A DNA stretch of 64,000 nt from Cohnella baijiui (GTDB taxonomy: Bacteria; Bacillota; Bacilli; Paenibacillales; Paenibacillaceae): contig NZ_JAJFOW010000014.1 of NCBI RefSeq assembly GCF_020731285.1, positions 58,854-122,853 on the forward strand, read 5' to 3'. Made by a program: the position numbers and the translations under genes. Positions 41,552-50,573 of the stretch are shown piece after piece. The notes below the pieces were generated by a model. It was not told where the DNA came from and did no database searches. It saw only the letters and a list, made by a program, of their open reading frames with translations. Numbering within the stretch: position 1 is the stretch's first letter; every line of letters begins with the position of its first letter.

Positions 41552-42442
41552 TCAACCTTTCACGCTGCCTACTACAATTCCTTTCATAAAATACTTCTGA
41601 AGGAACGGATATACGGCCAGAATCGGGGCGGCAGCAATAAAAATCTGAGCCGACTTCAAGGTGCGGTCTGACACTTCCGACAGCATCTTGAGTTCTTCCT
41701 GTGAGGCGGTCGTAAACAGGGACATATCGCGATTGATCATGATCGTCTGCAGATAGGTTTGCAGCGGATAGTGATGCGGCGAGCTCATCAAGATCAGCCC
41801 GTCGAACCAAGCGTTCCAGTGCCCTACGCAGGTAAAGAGCACTAATGTCGCGAGAGCCGGCTTGGAGAGCGGCAAATAAATTCGGCTTAGAATGGTCCAA
41901 TGACCCGCGCCATCGATGAAGGCCGACTCACCGATCTCCTTCGGGAGCTGGCGGAAAAAGTTAAGCAGAATGATGACGTTGAATACGGGGACCGCACCCG
42001 GCAGAATCAGCGCCCACACGGAGTCCATCAGGCCGAGCTGCTTCACCGTCATGTACCAGGGGATGAGTCCGCCGCTGAAAATAATCGTGATAAACAGGTA
42101 CCACGAATACGCATTCCGCCCATACAGATCGCTGCGTTCCTTGGACAAAGGATAGGCTGCGAAAATGGTTAACAGCATATTGACGGACAAGCCGAGCGCG
42201 ACACGCTCCAACGACACCAGGAAGGAGGTGAGAAACTGCGGATTGTTAAGCGCATATTTATATGAGCTTAGGTTGAATTCGACCGGCCAGAGCGTCACCT
42301 GTCCGGCAGCCGCCGCAGTACTGCCGCTGAAGGACACGGCCAACACGTGGATAATCGGGAAAATACATAGCAGCGCACAAGCGGCAAGGAATAGGTGATT
42401 TACGCCCTCGAATACTTTGCCGCCGAACGTTCGGTGATGCAT
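41552..42442 (-). CDS. Carbohydrate ABC transporter permease, LplC/YtcP type
   Basis: A 296-aa membrane protein from the ATG at 42442 (AAGGGGCGGG upstream); the frame extends 41 codons further but without a ribosome site and with unlike composition. Family segments: LAVSFSGSTAAAAGQVTLWP, IIFSGGLIPWYMTVKQLGLM and EAA loop ESAFIDGAGHW; the C-terminus is GIVVGSVKG as in LplC. It pairs with the LplB-type permease 17 bp upstream. Confidence 0.92.
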   Translation of the reverse strand: MHHRTFGGKVFEGVNHLFLAACALLCIFPIIHVLAVSFSGSTAAAAGQVTLWPVEFNLSSYKYALNNPQFLTSFLVSLERVALGLSVNMLLTIFAAYPLSKERSDLYGRNAYSWYLFITIIFSGGLIPWYMTVKQLGLMDSVWALILPGAVPVFNVIILLNFFRQLPKEIGESAFIDGAGHWTILSRIYLPLSKPALATLVLFTCVGHWNAWFDGLILMSSPHHYPLQTYLQTIMINRDMSLFTTASQEELKMLSEVSDRTLKSAQIFIAAAPILAVYPFLQKYFMKGIVVGSVKG

Positions 42443-42458
42443 GATACCCGCCCCTTCG

Positions 42459-43409
42459 TCAGAAAATGCGATAGCCTGCAAATTTGGAGGCAAGCCTGTA
42501 ACCCGTGACGATGAACACGAACGAAACGACCGATTTGAACAACCCGACCGCGGTAGCGACGCCATATTGGCTGTTTTGCAATCCGATCCGGTAAACGAAC
42601 GTATCCAGGATGTCGCCGGTCTTGTATACGACGGGGCTGTACAGGTTGAACACTTGCTCGAAGCCTGCGTTCAGCACATTGCCGAGACTGAGTGTCGCCA
42701 TTAGCACAACGATAGGCATGATGCCCGGAATGGTTACATGCAGCACCTGGCGGAAACGGCTGGCGCCGTCCATGACGGCAGCCTCATAGAGCAAGGTGTT
42801 GATGGAGGTGATCGCCGCCAGATAAATAATCGTCCCGTAGCCGAACTCCTTCCAAACATCGGTAACGACCAGGAGATAAGGGAATATTTTCTCGTTTGCC
42901 AGAAAAAAAATCGGTTCGATTCCGATCCCTTTCAGTATGAAACTAATGATGCCGTCGGTTGGCGACAAAATATCGATCAGAATGCCCGACAGAATGACCC
43001 AAGACAAAAAGTGCGGAATATAAATCAGCGTCTGAATGGACCGCTTCACGAAGCTGCGGCGAACCATATCGAGCAATATCGCAAATAGGACGGGCACGAG
43101 CAGCCCGAATACGATCTTAAGCAGCGCTATAAAGACCGTATTCCAGAGCACCTGCATCGTCTCCGGCATGGCATAAACATAGTTAAAGTTCTCGAGGCCG
43201 ACGAACTTCGAGTTAAAGAACCCTTTCGTCGGATTGTAGTTCTGAAATGCGATCAGGATGCCGGCCATCGGATAGTAGCTGAAGACCGCGACTAGTAGAA
43301 CACAGGGGAGCAGCATGAGATGCATCGGAAACTGATGCCTGATTTTCGCTGCGGCACGAGTACGTTTGGTATAGCCGCCGGTTTGCTCTACGGTTTGTCT
43401 ACTCGCCAT
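42459..43409 (-). CDS. Carbohydrate ABC transporter permease, LplB type
   Basis: A 316-aa membrane protein. LplB-type features: LLPCVLLVAVFSYYPMAGIL, IAFQNYNPTKGFFNSKFVGL, TLIYIPHFLSWVILSGI, and EAA loop EAAVMDGASRF. It lies between the binding-protein gene and the LplC-type permease. LplB/LplC systems import oligosaccharides or glycosides released from plant polymers and, like other CUT1 systems, borrow a common ATPase. Confidence 0.92.
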   Translation of the reverse strand: MASRQTVEQTGGYTKRTRAAAKIRHQFPMHLMLLPCVLLVAVFSYYPMAGILIAFQNYNPTKGFFNSKFVGLENFNYVYAMPETMQVLWNTVFIALLKIVFGLLVPVLFAILLDMVRRSFVKRSIQTLIYIPHFLSWVILSGILIDILSPTDGIISFILKGIGIEPIFFLANEKIFPYLLVVTDVWKEFGYGTIIYLAAITSINTLLYEAAVMDGASRFRQVLHVTIPGIMPIVVLMATLSLGNVLNAGFEQVFNLYSPVVYKTGDILDTFVYRIGLQNSQYGVATAVGLFKSVVSFVFIVTGYRLASKFAGYRIF

Positions 43410-43490
43410 TCCCTTACACTCCTTGTCCTATCTGTAGCCGGTTGAAAGGCAGTTCCATTCATCCATCCAACCGGCTTCGTTGCCGTTTCC

Positions 43491-45215
43491 TTACTTGGCT
43501 GCGTTGACTTCTCTGGTAATGTCGTCCCCGCCGAGCTTCTTCCATTTCGTCACGTAAGCGTCGAATTCGTCGACGGGCGCCGCTCCCATAATGATTTTCG
43601 TGAACGTCTCGCTGCGCATCTGGTTAAGCGTCGCTCCCTTTTGCGTCGTCGACTCCGTATCGGCTTTGATGTAGCCGTTTTGCAGGAACCTATCATTCTT
43701 GTCGTAGAATTCGATCACGTTGAACGCGCTGTTGTCGGGACCTGCCCAGGCATAGCCGCTCCAAAGCTTATTATCGCCGGCTTTGTAATTCTCGATCTGT
43801 TCCACGTTATCCTTGACCCAGTAATTCTCCAAAACCGATTGATCCTTTTCATTGAAATATTTGTTCACGCTCTGATGGATGAATAGGTTCTGCTGCGGGT
43901 AGAACGACGTCATCGTGGCCAATTGATAGTTTTGATCCGGTATTTTTTCTTGCTCGCCGTTCTTGCCGTGATAGGCGGGAGCGAAATCCGGGCTGATCGC
44001 CGGGTCTTTGGCATAGAAATAGTTGTAAAGCTTGATCGCGGCTTCCGGGTTTTTCATTTTCTTGTTGACTACGTAGAACGTAGCCGCAGAGCCGTTAATC
44101 ATCGGCTTGGCAGGCACGCTGTCTATAGAGACAATCGGGAACGCCTGCCAATCCGCTTTGGGGTCCTTGTTCTTCGCATCCTGCAGCGGGTAGAACGGGT
44201 TCCAATGTTGGCCGTAAAGCATGCCGACCTTGCCGGCCGTTACCGACTCGGCGACCTTCGCGGTGTCTTTGACGGAGAATTCCTTGTCGATATATCCGTT
44301 CTTGTACATTTCCGCCAGCTTGGCGAGCGCGCTCTTGATTGGCGGCTGTATCCCCCCGAAGACAAGATTGCCCGATCCGTCATCGATCCACCCGTTCACG
44401 TAACCGTGATAGCCTTCGAAGAAACCGTCAAGCCCGGCAAACCCGCCCGTCAGGTCCTTCAAGAGCCCAAGGCCGTAGGTATCGTTAGCTCCGTTCCGGT
44501 CCGGATCGTTTTTTGTGAAAGCCTCCGCGATTTTTATGACATCGTCCATTGTCTTTGGAGGCTCCAGACCGAGATTTTTCAGCCAATCCGCCCGAATCCA
44601 AATCATCGATGCTGCATCAATGGCCCCATTCAGTTGCGGGATCCCCATGAGTTTGCCTTCCACAGTCGCCTGATTCAAACCGATGTTCTTGTCGGCTTCC
44701 ATCATTTTCTTTGTAAAATCGGAGGCGTACTGATCAAACAGCTGCGTGATATCCATGGCGACGCCGGTATCAACCAGCATCTTAAATTGACGCGGGTTGG
44801 CAGGGATGATGTCCGGCAAATCGTTTGAAGAAATGGCCACGTTCATTTTTTGTTCCATTTGCGCCCCCGGTACCGTCCAGAGGTATTTAATCTTGATGCC
44901 CAAATCCTTCTCATAGCCGCGGGTCCATATGTTGTCGTTCACAACATCCGGTTTGATGGCGACGGATTTCTGCACCTGATCGCTTAAGCCCATAACCGAT
45001 GTAACAGTAATCGGAGAATCGTATTTTCCCTTCGCGATTTCCGCCGTAGAATCGGCAGCATCCCCCGTGTTGTCGTTCGATGTTTGGCTTGCTTGCGAGG
45101 AAGGATTGCTTTCTTTGTTCGTTGTATGGTTACCGCTGCAGGCAGCAAGAACCAGAATGGCAGCCGTTAGGACAGCAGTCGTGAGGATTTGGGGGTATGA
45201 AGCTTTCTTTTCCAT
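43491..45215 (-). CDS. Large extracellular sugar-binding lipoprotein, LipO type
   Basis: A 574-aa protein. Lipobox LAAC (Cys26), Ser/Thr/Asn linker, then a large binding domain (ISSNDLPDIIPANPRQFKML, GIPQLNGAIDAASMIWIRAD, PTYGL-like NDTYGLGLLKDLTGGFAGLD). The length, above 550 aa, is typical of LipO/LplA binders for larger glycans. AAAGGGG lies 7 nt before the ATG. It is separately promoted (45261-45287) from the kinase-regulator genes upstream. The first codons and its promoter have a decayed second copy at 48440-48580. Confidence 0.92.
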   Translation of the reverse strand: MEKKASYPQILTTAVLTAAILVLAACSGNHTTNKESNPSSQASQTSNDNTGDAADSTAEIAKGKYDSPITVTSVMGLSDQVQKSVAIKPDVVNDNIWTRGYEKDLGIKIKYLWTVPGAQMEQKMNVAISSNDLPDIIPANPRQFKMLVDTGVAMDITQLFDQYASDFTKKMMEADKNIGLNQATVEGKLMGIPQLNGAIDAASMIWIRADWLKNLGLEPPKTMDDVIKIAEAFTKNDPDRNGANDTYGLGLLKDLTGGFAGLDGFFEGYHGYVNGWIDDGSGNLVFGGIQPPIKSALAKLAEMYKNGYIDKEFSVKDTAKVAESVTAGKVGMLYGQHWNPFYPLQDAKNKDPKADWQAFPIVSIDSVPAKPMINGSAATFYVVNKKMKNPEAAIKLYNYFYAKDPAISPDFAPAYHGKNGEQEKIPDQNYQLATMTSFYPQQNLFIHQSVNKYFNEKDQSVLENYWVKDNVEQIENYKAGDNKLWSGYAWAGPDNSAFNVIEFYDKNDRFLQNGYIKADTESTTQKGATLNQMRSETFTKIIMGAAPVDEFDAYVTKWKKLGGDDITREVNAAK

Positions 45216-45260
45216 GCACGTTCCCCTTTAATCATGATTTACAGTGGCCACTGTGCTTAC

Positions 45261-45287
45261 ATTATAGAAAGGATTGAAGCGTTTTCA
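45261..45287 (-). promoter_or_regulatory. Binding-protein promoter with cre-like site
   Basis: On the minus strand TATAAT (45261-45266) is preceded by TGAAAACGCTTCA (45275-45287), a one-base-short cre (TGAA-arms kept) covering the -35 position; no consensus -35 is present. The block recurs at 48507-48533, with the -10 identical and the cre-like core kept as TGAAAACGTTT. Confidence 0.5.
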
Positions 45288-45319
45288 TATCATCATTTCT
45301 TTACGGCTCATTCATTTAT

Positions 45320-46618
45320 TTACCTGCAAAAGGCATCCCTGTATTCTTGTGGGGCAAGACCCGTCAGCTTCTTGAAGGAACGAGCAAAGTTCGAAGCGGA
45401 ACCGTATCCGAGCGATGCCGCGATGTCATTGATGCGGTTTTCGGAATCGGCCAGCAGCTGCTTGGCCCGGTCTAACCGGACCGTCTGGATGAATTCGGAA
45501 AGGTTAAGACCGGTTTGTTGTTTAAAGAAGCGGGACAGATAGGTCGGATTGAAGTGAACGAGATCCGCAAGCCTCACAAGGGAAATATCCTCGTGAAGAT
45601 GCGCGTCGATATAGACTTTGACTTTGGTGACGATATCCTGGGATCGAGCTTCCTGCTTATCGGTACGCAGCATCTCCGTACCTGCGCCCAATCGGTGATC
45701 AAGCAGGTGCGCGAGCGATTGATTCGCTTCCGCAATCCGCTCCCATTCGATCGTCTCCGTGCAGACCGCAAACGAAACCGTCCGCCCAATCGTTTCCTTT
45801 GCGGCCCTTTGGATCGTTTCGAGCGTTTCGCGGATGAACAGTCCGATTTGCTCCTCCCGATGGTCGGAGACTTCAGACCCGCTGCTTGTATGCTTCGCCT
45901 GCAGGAGCCATGCCATCCGATTGGAACCGGAAGCGGTCATGACACTCTCCACAAGCGGTGAGAAATACCGCTCGGCAATCAGACGGATCGTCTCGACCGC
46001 GGCCTTCCTGGCCCTATATCCGGACGGAACTGGCGGGAATGGCGCGTCAAAGCGGCAGACGGCCAACCAGATCGGCTTAAAGGGATCGAGCGGCATGCCG
46101 AGCCGCACCCATTCTTCAGCAATATCGGGACCGGCCTCCATCTCTCCGCACAGCGCGGCTGCCAGCAAGTCCTGCAGCATCATCTCGTTCAACACTTGAA
46201 GCCGTTCTTCCGCCTCGGCGATCAGCGCTTCGGCGCGAAGCGACCGCTCCATCTCCGCTATGGTCTGCCCAACGGCCTCCATGACCTTGCCATACCCTTC
46301 CGTTTTCAGAATATATCGGACTGCGCCATGCTCCATGGCGCGGTGCGCGTAGTCAAACTCCTTATAACCGGTTAAAAAGATCACACGGCAGGAGGGCCAA
46401 CTGCTCTTAACATGATGCAGCAATCCGATTCCATCCAGGCCAGGCATACGAATGTCCGATATGATCATATCGACTTTCATCCGGCCCAATAGTTCGAGCG
46501 CTCCTTTCCCGGAGTAGACGCGATGCACATCCATTTCCCATTCGCCGCACTCTTTGAATTCTTCATATAATCCGTCGGCGATAATCGGTTCATCATCGAC
46601 AATCAAAAGCGTATACAT
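45320..46618 (-). CDS. Response regulator with AraC-type DNA-binding domain, YesN type
   Basis: A 432-aa protein. Receiver at residues 1-120 (Asp55 in MIISDIRMPGLDG; LKTEG in place of the usual LKP), a long middle region, and an AraC double helix-turn-helix at ~330-430 (LADLVHFNPTYLSRFFKQQT, INDIAASLGYGSASNFARSF). In the receiver the conserved Lys-Pro after strand 5 reads Lys-Thr, a mild deviation. It is 18 bp after the kinase gene and 105 bp before the binding-protein gene, whose promoter it probably activates. Confidence 0.93.
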   Translation of the reverse strand: MYTLLIVDDEPIIADGLYEEFKECGEWEMDVHRVYSGKGALELLGRMKVDMIISDIRMPGLDGIGLLHHVKSSWPSCRVIFLTGYKEFDYAHRAMEHGAVRYILKTEGYGKVMEAVGQTIAEMERSLRAEALIAEAEERLQVLNEMMLQDLLAAALCGEMEAGPDIAEEWVRLGMPLDPFKPIWLAVCRFDAPFPPVPSGYRARKAAVETIRLIAERYFSPLVESVMTASGSNRMAWLLQAKHTSSGSEVSDHREEQIGLFIRETLETIQRAAKETIGRTVSFAVCTETIEWERIAEANQSLAHLLDHRLGAGTEMLRTDKQEARSQDIVTKVKVYIDAHLHEDISLVRLADLVHFNPTYLSRFFKQQTGLNLSEFIQTVRLDRAKQLLADSENRINDIAASLGYGSASNFARSFKKLTGLAPQEYRDAFCR

Positions 46619-46636
46619 GGGTATCCCCCTTCTTAT

Positions 46637-48358
46637 TCAGACTGTGGTCAGCCGAATGGTCACAACGACGCCGAACTTGCCGCTTGCCATGCAGAGCCCA
46701 CTATCGTTCCCGAGAAGCAGCCTGATCCGCCGGTGTATATTGATCAAGCCCGTGACTTCCGCATGTTCGTTTGATTCGATATCGGATTCGAACTTGCGGA
46801 GCTGCTCGTCCGTCAACTGTGCTCCGTTGTTCGCTACTTCAATGCGCAATCCGTCCTGCTCCGGCAGGAACCGGATGTTCAATAGGCCGTTCTCTTCCAG
46901 ATTCTCCAAACCGTGCTCAAAAGCGTTCTCCAGAATAGGCTGCAGAATTAACCGCGGCACAATAAAGTCTGTATAGGCCGGCGGCAGCTCGCCGAACGCC
47001 ACCCGAATTCTGTTGGAGAATCGCATGGACTGTATGTCGCAATAGGTTCGCGCGTGATTTACTTCCTGCTCCAGAGTTACCTCATCCGAAGCATTTCGGG
47101 TTACGAATTGAAAATACTCGCCCAGCTGGAGCTGGAATTTCATCAATTGCTCATATTCCCCCCGCTTGGTCATCGTGTAAAGAATAAAAAAACTGTTATA
47201 GAGAAAATGCGGGTTGATCTGGGCTTGCAGCTGCTTCAGCTCTGCCCGCTGCACCATGATGGTCTGCTTATAGTTCTGGTCGATCAGCGCCCGCAACCGT
47301 CCAAGCATCGAATTGAATCTGTCATAGAGAAACCCAAACTCGTCTTCAAATCGATGGCCGATCGTGAAATCCATGTCTCCGTTCTCAAGCCGTTTAAACC
47401 CTCTGATCAGGGTGTGCAGCGGCATCCTGATAAAGCGGAGAATCGCCAGCGAAAAAAGAATGATGATCAATAGTACAGCAATCGAAAGCAGCCAGAACGA
47501 GGATTCGTATTTTCTCAGTCCGGCAAACAGAGCGCTCTCCGGAATATAGCTGACCAGTGTAAGACCCAGATAAGATGAAGTGCTATAAATATAAAGATAA
47601 GGCTTGCCTTGTACAGTAACTGAACCTCTGCCGCTGTCAGAACTGCCTACCATGAAGCGGATGCGTTCCTGAGTCGGTGTAGCTATACTGTCTGAAATCA
47701 GCAAATGCTTGTGGGCGTCCATAAGGAACGAACCGCTATTTTCGTTCAGATTGAATTGCTTTAGCGACTCCTTCAGTTGAGGGAGGGATAGCTCGATCAA
47801 CACAGCATATAAAGGCTGGGGGCTCTCCTTGATGTAGTTCGGCGGAAAAAAAGCGTTAAGAAAGAGATGCTCATCGCTATAAACCAACTGAGAAGGCGTC
47901 GAGTTGTCGAAGAGGGCCATCCGTTTCAAATCCGTCTCTTGCAAATCTCCAATACTGCCTTCTGCAGGAATCGTTCGTCGGATGGAGGGGATGTAAGCGA
48001 TTACATTTTCGATATAATTACTGCCGTTTTTAATTGCGCTCAGCCTCTGCTGCAGTTTGTTCAAATAATAGCCGCGTTCGTAATTGTCCATGAACGAATC
48101 ATTATTGGCGAGCCGGTTAATATCGTCATTGTAAAGCGCATCGGACTGCACCAGCTTCAGTCCCTGGATTTCCTTTTCGATTTTATCCAAATAGTAGGAC
48201 ATCTGCGCTGCCTTCGTGTTGAGAATTTCCCTTTTGATCGCGGTCACGCCCCACTTGTACATGCTGATGCCGATGCCATACAGCGGTACCATAATGATCA
48301 GAAAGGTAAGGACAAGCCGCATAAAGATCGATCTTCGCCAAAAGCCGACTACCTTCAA
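46637..48358 (-). CDS. Sensor histidine kinase, YesM type
   Basis: A 573-aa kinase. I chose the TTG start at 48358 because AAGGAGGGAG precedes it by 6-7 nt; longer ATG starts at 48391 or 48448 lack such a site. Helices near 13-32 and 288-310 enclose an extracellular dCache-like domain; HAMP to ~365; His_kinase with QAQINPHFLYN (His384) and an HATPase (ILENAFEHGLE, EVANNGAQL). It should sense the substrate of the adjacent LplBC importer and phosphorylate the YesN-type regulator. Upstream DNA carries a decayed copy of its own target promoter. Confidence 0.92.
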   Translation of the reverse strand: MKVVGFWRRSIFMRLVLTFLIIMVPLYGIGISMYKWGVTAIKREILNTKAAQMSYYLDKIEKEIQGLKLVQSDALYNDDINRLANNDSFMDNYERGYYLNKLQQRLSAIKNGSNYIENVIAYIPSIRRTIPAEGSIGDLQETDLKRMALFDNSTPSQLVYSDEHLFLNAFFPPNYIKESPQPLYAVLIELSLPQLKESLKQFNLNENSGSFLMDAHKHLLISDSIATPTQERIRFMVGSSDSGRGSVTVQGKPYLYIYSTSSYLGLTLVSYIPESALFAGLRKYESSFWLLSIAVLLIIILFSLAILRFIRMPLHTLIRGFKRLENGDMDFTIGHRFEDEFGFLYDRFNSMLGRLRALIDQNYKQTIMVQRAELKQLQAQINPHFLYNSFFILYTMTKRGEYEQLMKFQLQLGEYFQFVTRNASDEVTLEQEVNHARTYCDIQSMRFSNRIRVAFGELPPAYTDFIVPRLILQPILENAFEHGLENLEENGLLNIRFLPEQDGLRIEVANNGAQLTDEQLRKFESDIESNEHAEVTGLINIHRRIRLLLGNDSGLCMASGKFGVVVTIRLTTV

Positions 48359-48439
48359 AGTGCTTCTCCCTCCTTCTCCTACAATTGACATAAGAAAAAG
48401 CCCTGGACCTTCGGGGCTTGGGCTTTCCTGTACGTTTAG

Positions 48440-48580
48440 CAGTCGCAATCGGGAGGATTGGGGTGTATGAAGCCTTCTTATCCATGCACGTTCCTCTCGT
48501 GTTTACATTATAGAATGGAATTAAACGTTTTCATATCCTCATTTCTTTACGGCCCATTCATTTTTTTACCTGCAGAATGC
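48440..48580 (-). pseudogene. Remnant of a duplicated regulator-promoter-binding-protein junction
   Basis: The stretch is a degenerate second copy of 45200-45335. In minus-strand order it holds the tail of a response-regulator gene (AFCR plus stop, 48566-48580), the spacer with cre-like TGAAAACGTTT and TATAAT (48507-48512), ribosome site AGAGGAACGTGC, and the first codons of a LipO-type binding protein (MDKKASYTPIL, start 48485, against MEKKASYPQIL). Homology stops after about 15 codons, where the sequence runs into the leader of the kinase gene. An ancestral cassette has thus been lost except for its junction. Confidence 0.75.
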
Positions 48581-48867
48581 TATAGTATGAGCCGTGGCCC
48601 TCGCGATTCGTACATCCCCTACAGTCACTACTTCTTTGTACAAACACAGCCCAAGGAAATTAGTTCCATTGGGCTTCAGCAGACATTTTCCGGGATCGCC
48701 AAGGTCTTAAGTGACCTGGAGTTTCGCACGGATTCCGCTTAGGTCAATTTACCAAACAAATCACCCCTTAGCCTTCCGGAATACCAAGAGGTTTTCCGAT
48801 GCCTATGCTAAGGGGTGCGCATCCGTTCATTCCCCGACGGCTTTCTTCTATATATAAAGAAGCTTTT
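48581..48867. other. Intergenic stretch with terminator-like hairpins
   Basis: No gene seen. Hairpin GCCCAAGGAA / TTCCATTGGGC (48649-48674, one bulge) and a longer stem CACCCCTTAGC (48762-48772) / GCTAAGGGGTG (48807-48817) with an inner CGGAA/TTCCG; the latter is followed on the minus strand by ATTTGTTTGG and lies just after the binding-protein remnant, so it is probably that gene's old terminator. Confidence 0.55.
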
Positions 48868-49115
48868 CTATTTGCCCGCCGCCCACGCGTCCAGTTGCCG
48901 CTGCTTCTCGGCAATGACCTTGTCGATGCCGGCCGCATTCAGCAAGGCGTTGAACTTCGGCAAGTTTTGCTCCGGATCGATCGTACCGGTTTCCAACGCC
49001 ATCGCGTATTGCTGCACGACGTTCTGAATCGCGGCCAGCTCCGTCTTGACCGGCTCCGGATTGTACATGATCCCGAGCGCTTTCGATTTCTCGGCTCCTC
49101 GTTGAAATCATCCAT
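48868..49115 (-). pseudogene. C-terminal remnant of a sugar-binding protein
   Basis: The last 66 codons (from MYNPEPVKTELAAIQNVVQQ through DKVIAEKQRQLDAWAAGK to the stop) match the C-termini of the two binding proteins at 56977-58491 and 60614-62134 (FDASPVKTEVAA, EKQKQLDAWAA). Going upstream, EKSKALGI aligns with FSKALGF, and QMDDFNEE with QMKKFND, but in another frame, so a frameshift lies near 49095-49100. The body of the gene is missing. It marks a third, dead copy of this paralogous binding-protein family. Confidence 0.75.
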
Positions 49116-49240
49116 TTGCCGATGATCTTCAATTGCGCCCCGCTCGGTTTCATAAACAGGAAATGATAACGCGTCCGCGTTTTTTTCTCCAGCGCTGAGA
49201 TTGGACGACTCGCGATTTGCGCGTTGAAAATCAAGTTTGA

Positions 49241-50311
49241 TTACTTCCTATCCTCGATAAGCTTTTTGGCTTGATCGATTGTTTGTTTGATAATGGTCGC
49301 GGCAGATTGATCGTTAGCCAACCTCAAGCCTTGCCCGGCCCAGAGTGACATATACTCCGGGTTATTTGCCATTGCCGAAGCCTGTCTAATATCCTTTGTC
49401 ATGACATGCTGAATCGGGTAAGGAGGAATTTTTCCCGGATACGCATGCATATTACGCATAAATTTGGTCTGAATGCCCCTTGCTGCTTTGCCGGAGTAAG
49501 CACGCGTAATTTCGGTGGCATCCTCGTTTGCCGAAAGAATTTGTTGTTTGTACGTTGGATGTGCTCCGCTTTCCGTACAGGCCAAAAAAGCTGTACCCAT
49601 TTGAACGGCTGACGCTCCCAATGTCAGACTGGCTACTAACCCCCGTCCATCCATAATCCCCCCTGATGCGATCACGGGAACCGAAACACGATCAACCATT
49701 TGGGGAACCAGAGCCATGAGTCCGATTAAAGAATCGGATACGTTCTTAAGGAATGTCCCTCTGTGTCCCCCTGCTTCACTTCCTTGGGCCACAATCGCAT
49801 CTGCGCCAGATGCCTCCAACTGAATCGCTTCATCCACTGTTGTTGCAGTACCGACTACAAACGTTCCGCGTTGTTTCATGCTTTGAATCATGTCGGGTGA
49901 AGGTATGCCGAACGTGAAACTAAACACGGGAACGCTCTCTTCCAGAACTACCTGTACCTGCTCTTCAAACGATTCCGAATACTTTCGAAGTGCCGGACTT
50001 TGCGGAATGCCAAGTTCATTACGGTAAAAGTCAAGGTAGTCCGACATTTCCTTCATCGTCTCTTCTTCTGATTCTTCCGGTTGTTCAAAGACAAATAAAT
50101 TAACGCCGAAAGGCCGGTCGGTTAACTTTCTGATCTTATGGATTGTATTTCGGAGCTGTTTGGGGGTTAAATACCCGGCACCTAGGTTGCCTAGTCCGCC
50201 AGCGTTCGAAACGGCTGCTACTAATTCCGGAGTCGTTGGCCCGCCTGCCATCGGTGCCTGAAAGATCGGATATTTAATGTTGAGCTTTCGTGTTAAAGAG
50301 GTTTCAAACAC
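49241..50311 (-). CDS. Nitronate monooxygenase family FMN protein
   Basis: A 356-aa TIM-barrel flavoprotein starting with GTG (AGGAGG 9 nt upstream). Family motifs: YPIFQAPMAGGPTTPELVAA, NAGGLGNLGAGYL, TVDEAIQLEASGADAIVAQG, the catalytic/FMN segment QGSEAGGHRGTF, ASGGIMDGRGLVASLTLGA and VQMGTAFLACTES. It oxidises alkyl nitronates (such as propionate-3-nitronate, a plant and fungal toxin) using O2. Not in an obvious operon; it sits between hairpin 50491-50525 and the dead binding-protein gene, as a stand-alone detoxification gene. Confidence 0.92.
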   Translation of the reverse strand: MFETSLTRKLNIKYPIFQAPMAGGPTTPELVAAVSNAGGLGNLGAGYLTPKQLRNTIHKIRKLTDRPFGVNLFVFEQPEESEEETMKEMSDYLDFYRNELGIPQSPALRKYSESFEEQVQVVLEESVPVFSFTFGIPSPDMIQSMKQRGTFVVGTATTVDEAIQLEASGADAIVAQGSEAGGHRGTFLKNVSDSLIGLMALVPQMVDRVSVPVIASGGIMDGRGLVASLTLGASAVQMGTAFLACTESGAHPTYKQQILSANEDATEITRAYSGKAARGIQTKFMRNMHAYPGKIPPYPIQHVMTKDIRQASAMANNPEYMSLWAGQGLRLANDQSAATIIKQTIDQAKKLIEDRK

Positions 50312-50490
50312 TATTGAACGCCTCCTGTCATTTATGGTTTATTGGTGCCCGCATTTGAACCGCGACATGCTTCTAAAATCATTTTAACCTCCCTTCATCT
50401 ATCGCGTAAAATGAACATAAATGATGGTTTTCATAAAAAAATTCAATGCCTAATACGAGGTATGCAGGTGGACATCCCATCACCTTATGA

Positions 50491-50525
50491 CAAGAGGGCA
50501 ACCATGAAAACTGGTTGCCCTCTTG
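50491..50525 (-). terminator. Terminator after the esterase gene
   Basis: A 14-bp perfect stem CAAGAGGGCAACCA / TGGTTGCCCTCTTG with a 7-nt loop, about 50 bp after the esterase stop. No long T run follows on the minus strand, but the stem is strong. Confidence 0.75.
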
Positions 50526-50573
50526 TGCAAATAAGATCCTTTACTTCCAAGCGATCCGATAAGCAGTTTATCG

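Noticed and set aside
48848..49234. A 128-codon minus-strand ORF starting MIFNAQIASRPISAL
   Set aside because: It overlaps the binding-protein remnant in another frame. A short internal part looks protein-like, but there is no ribosome site and no recognisable family, so I kept only the remnant call.
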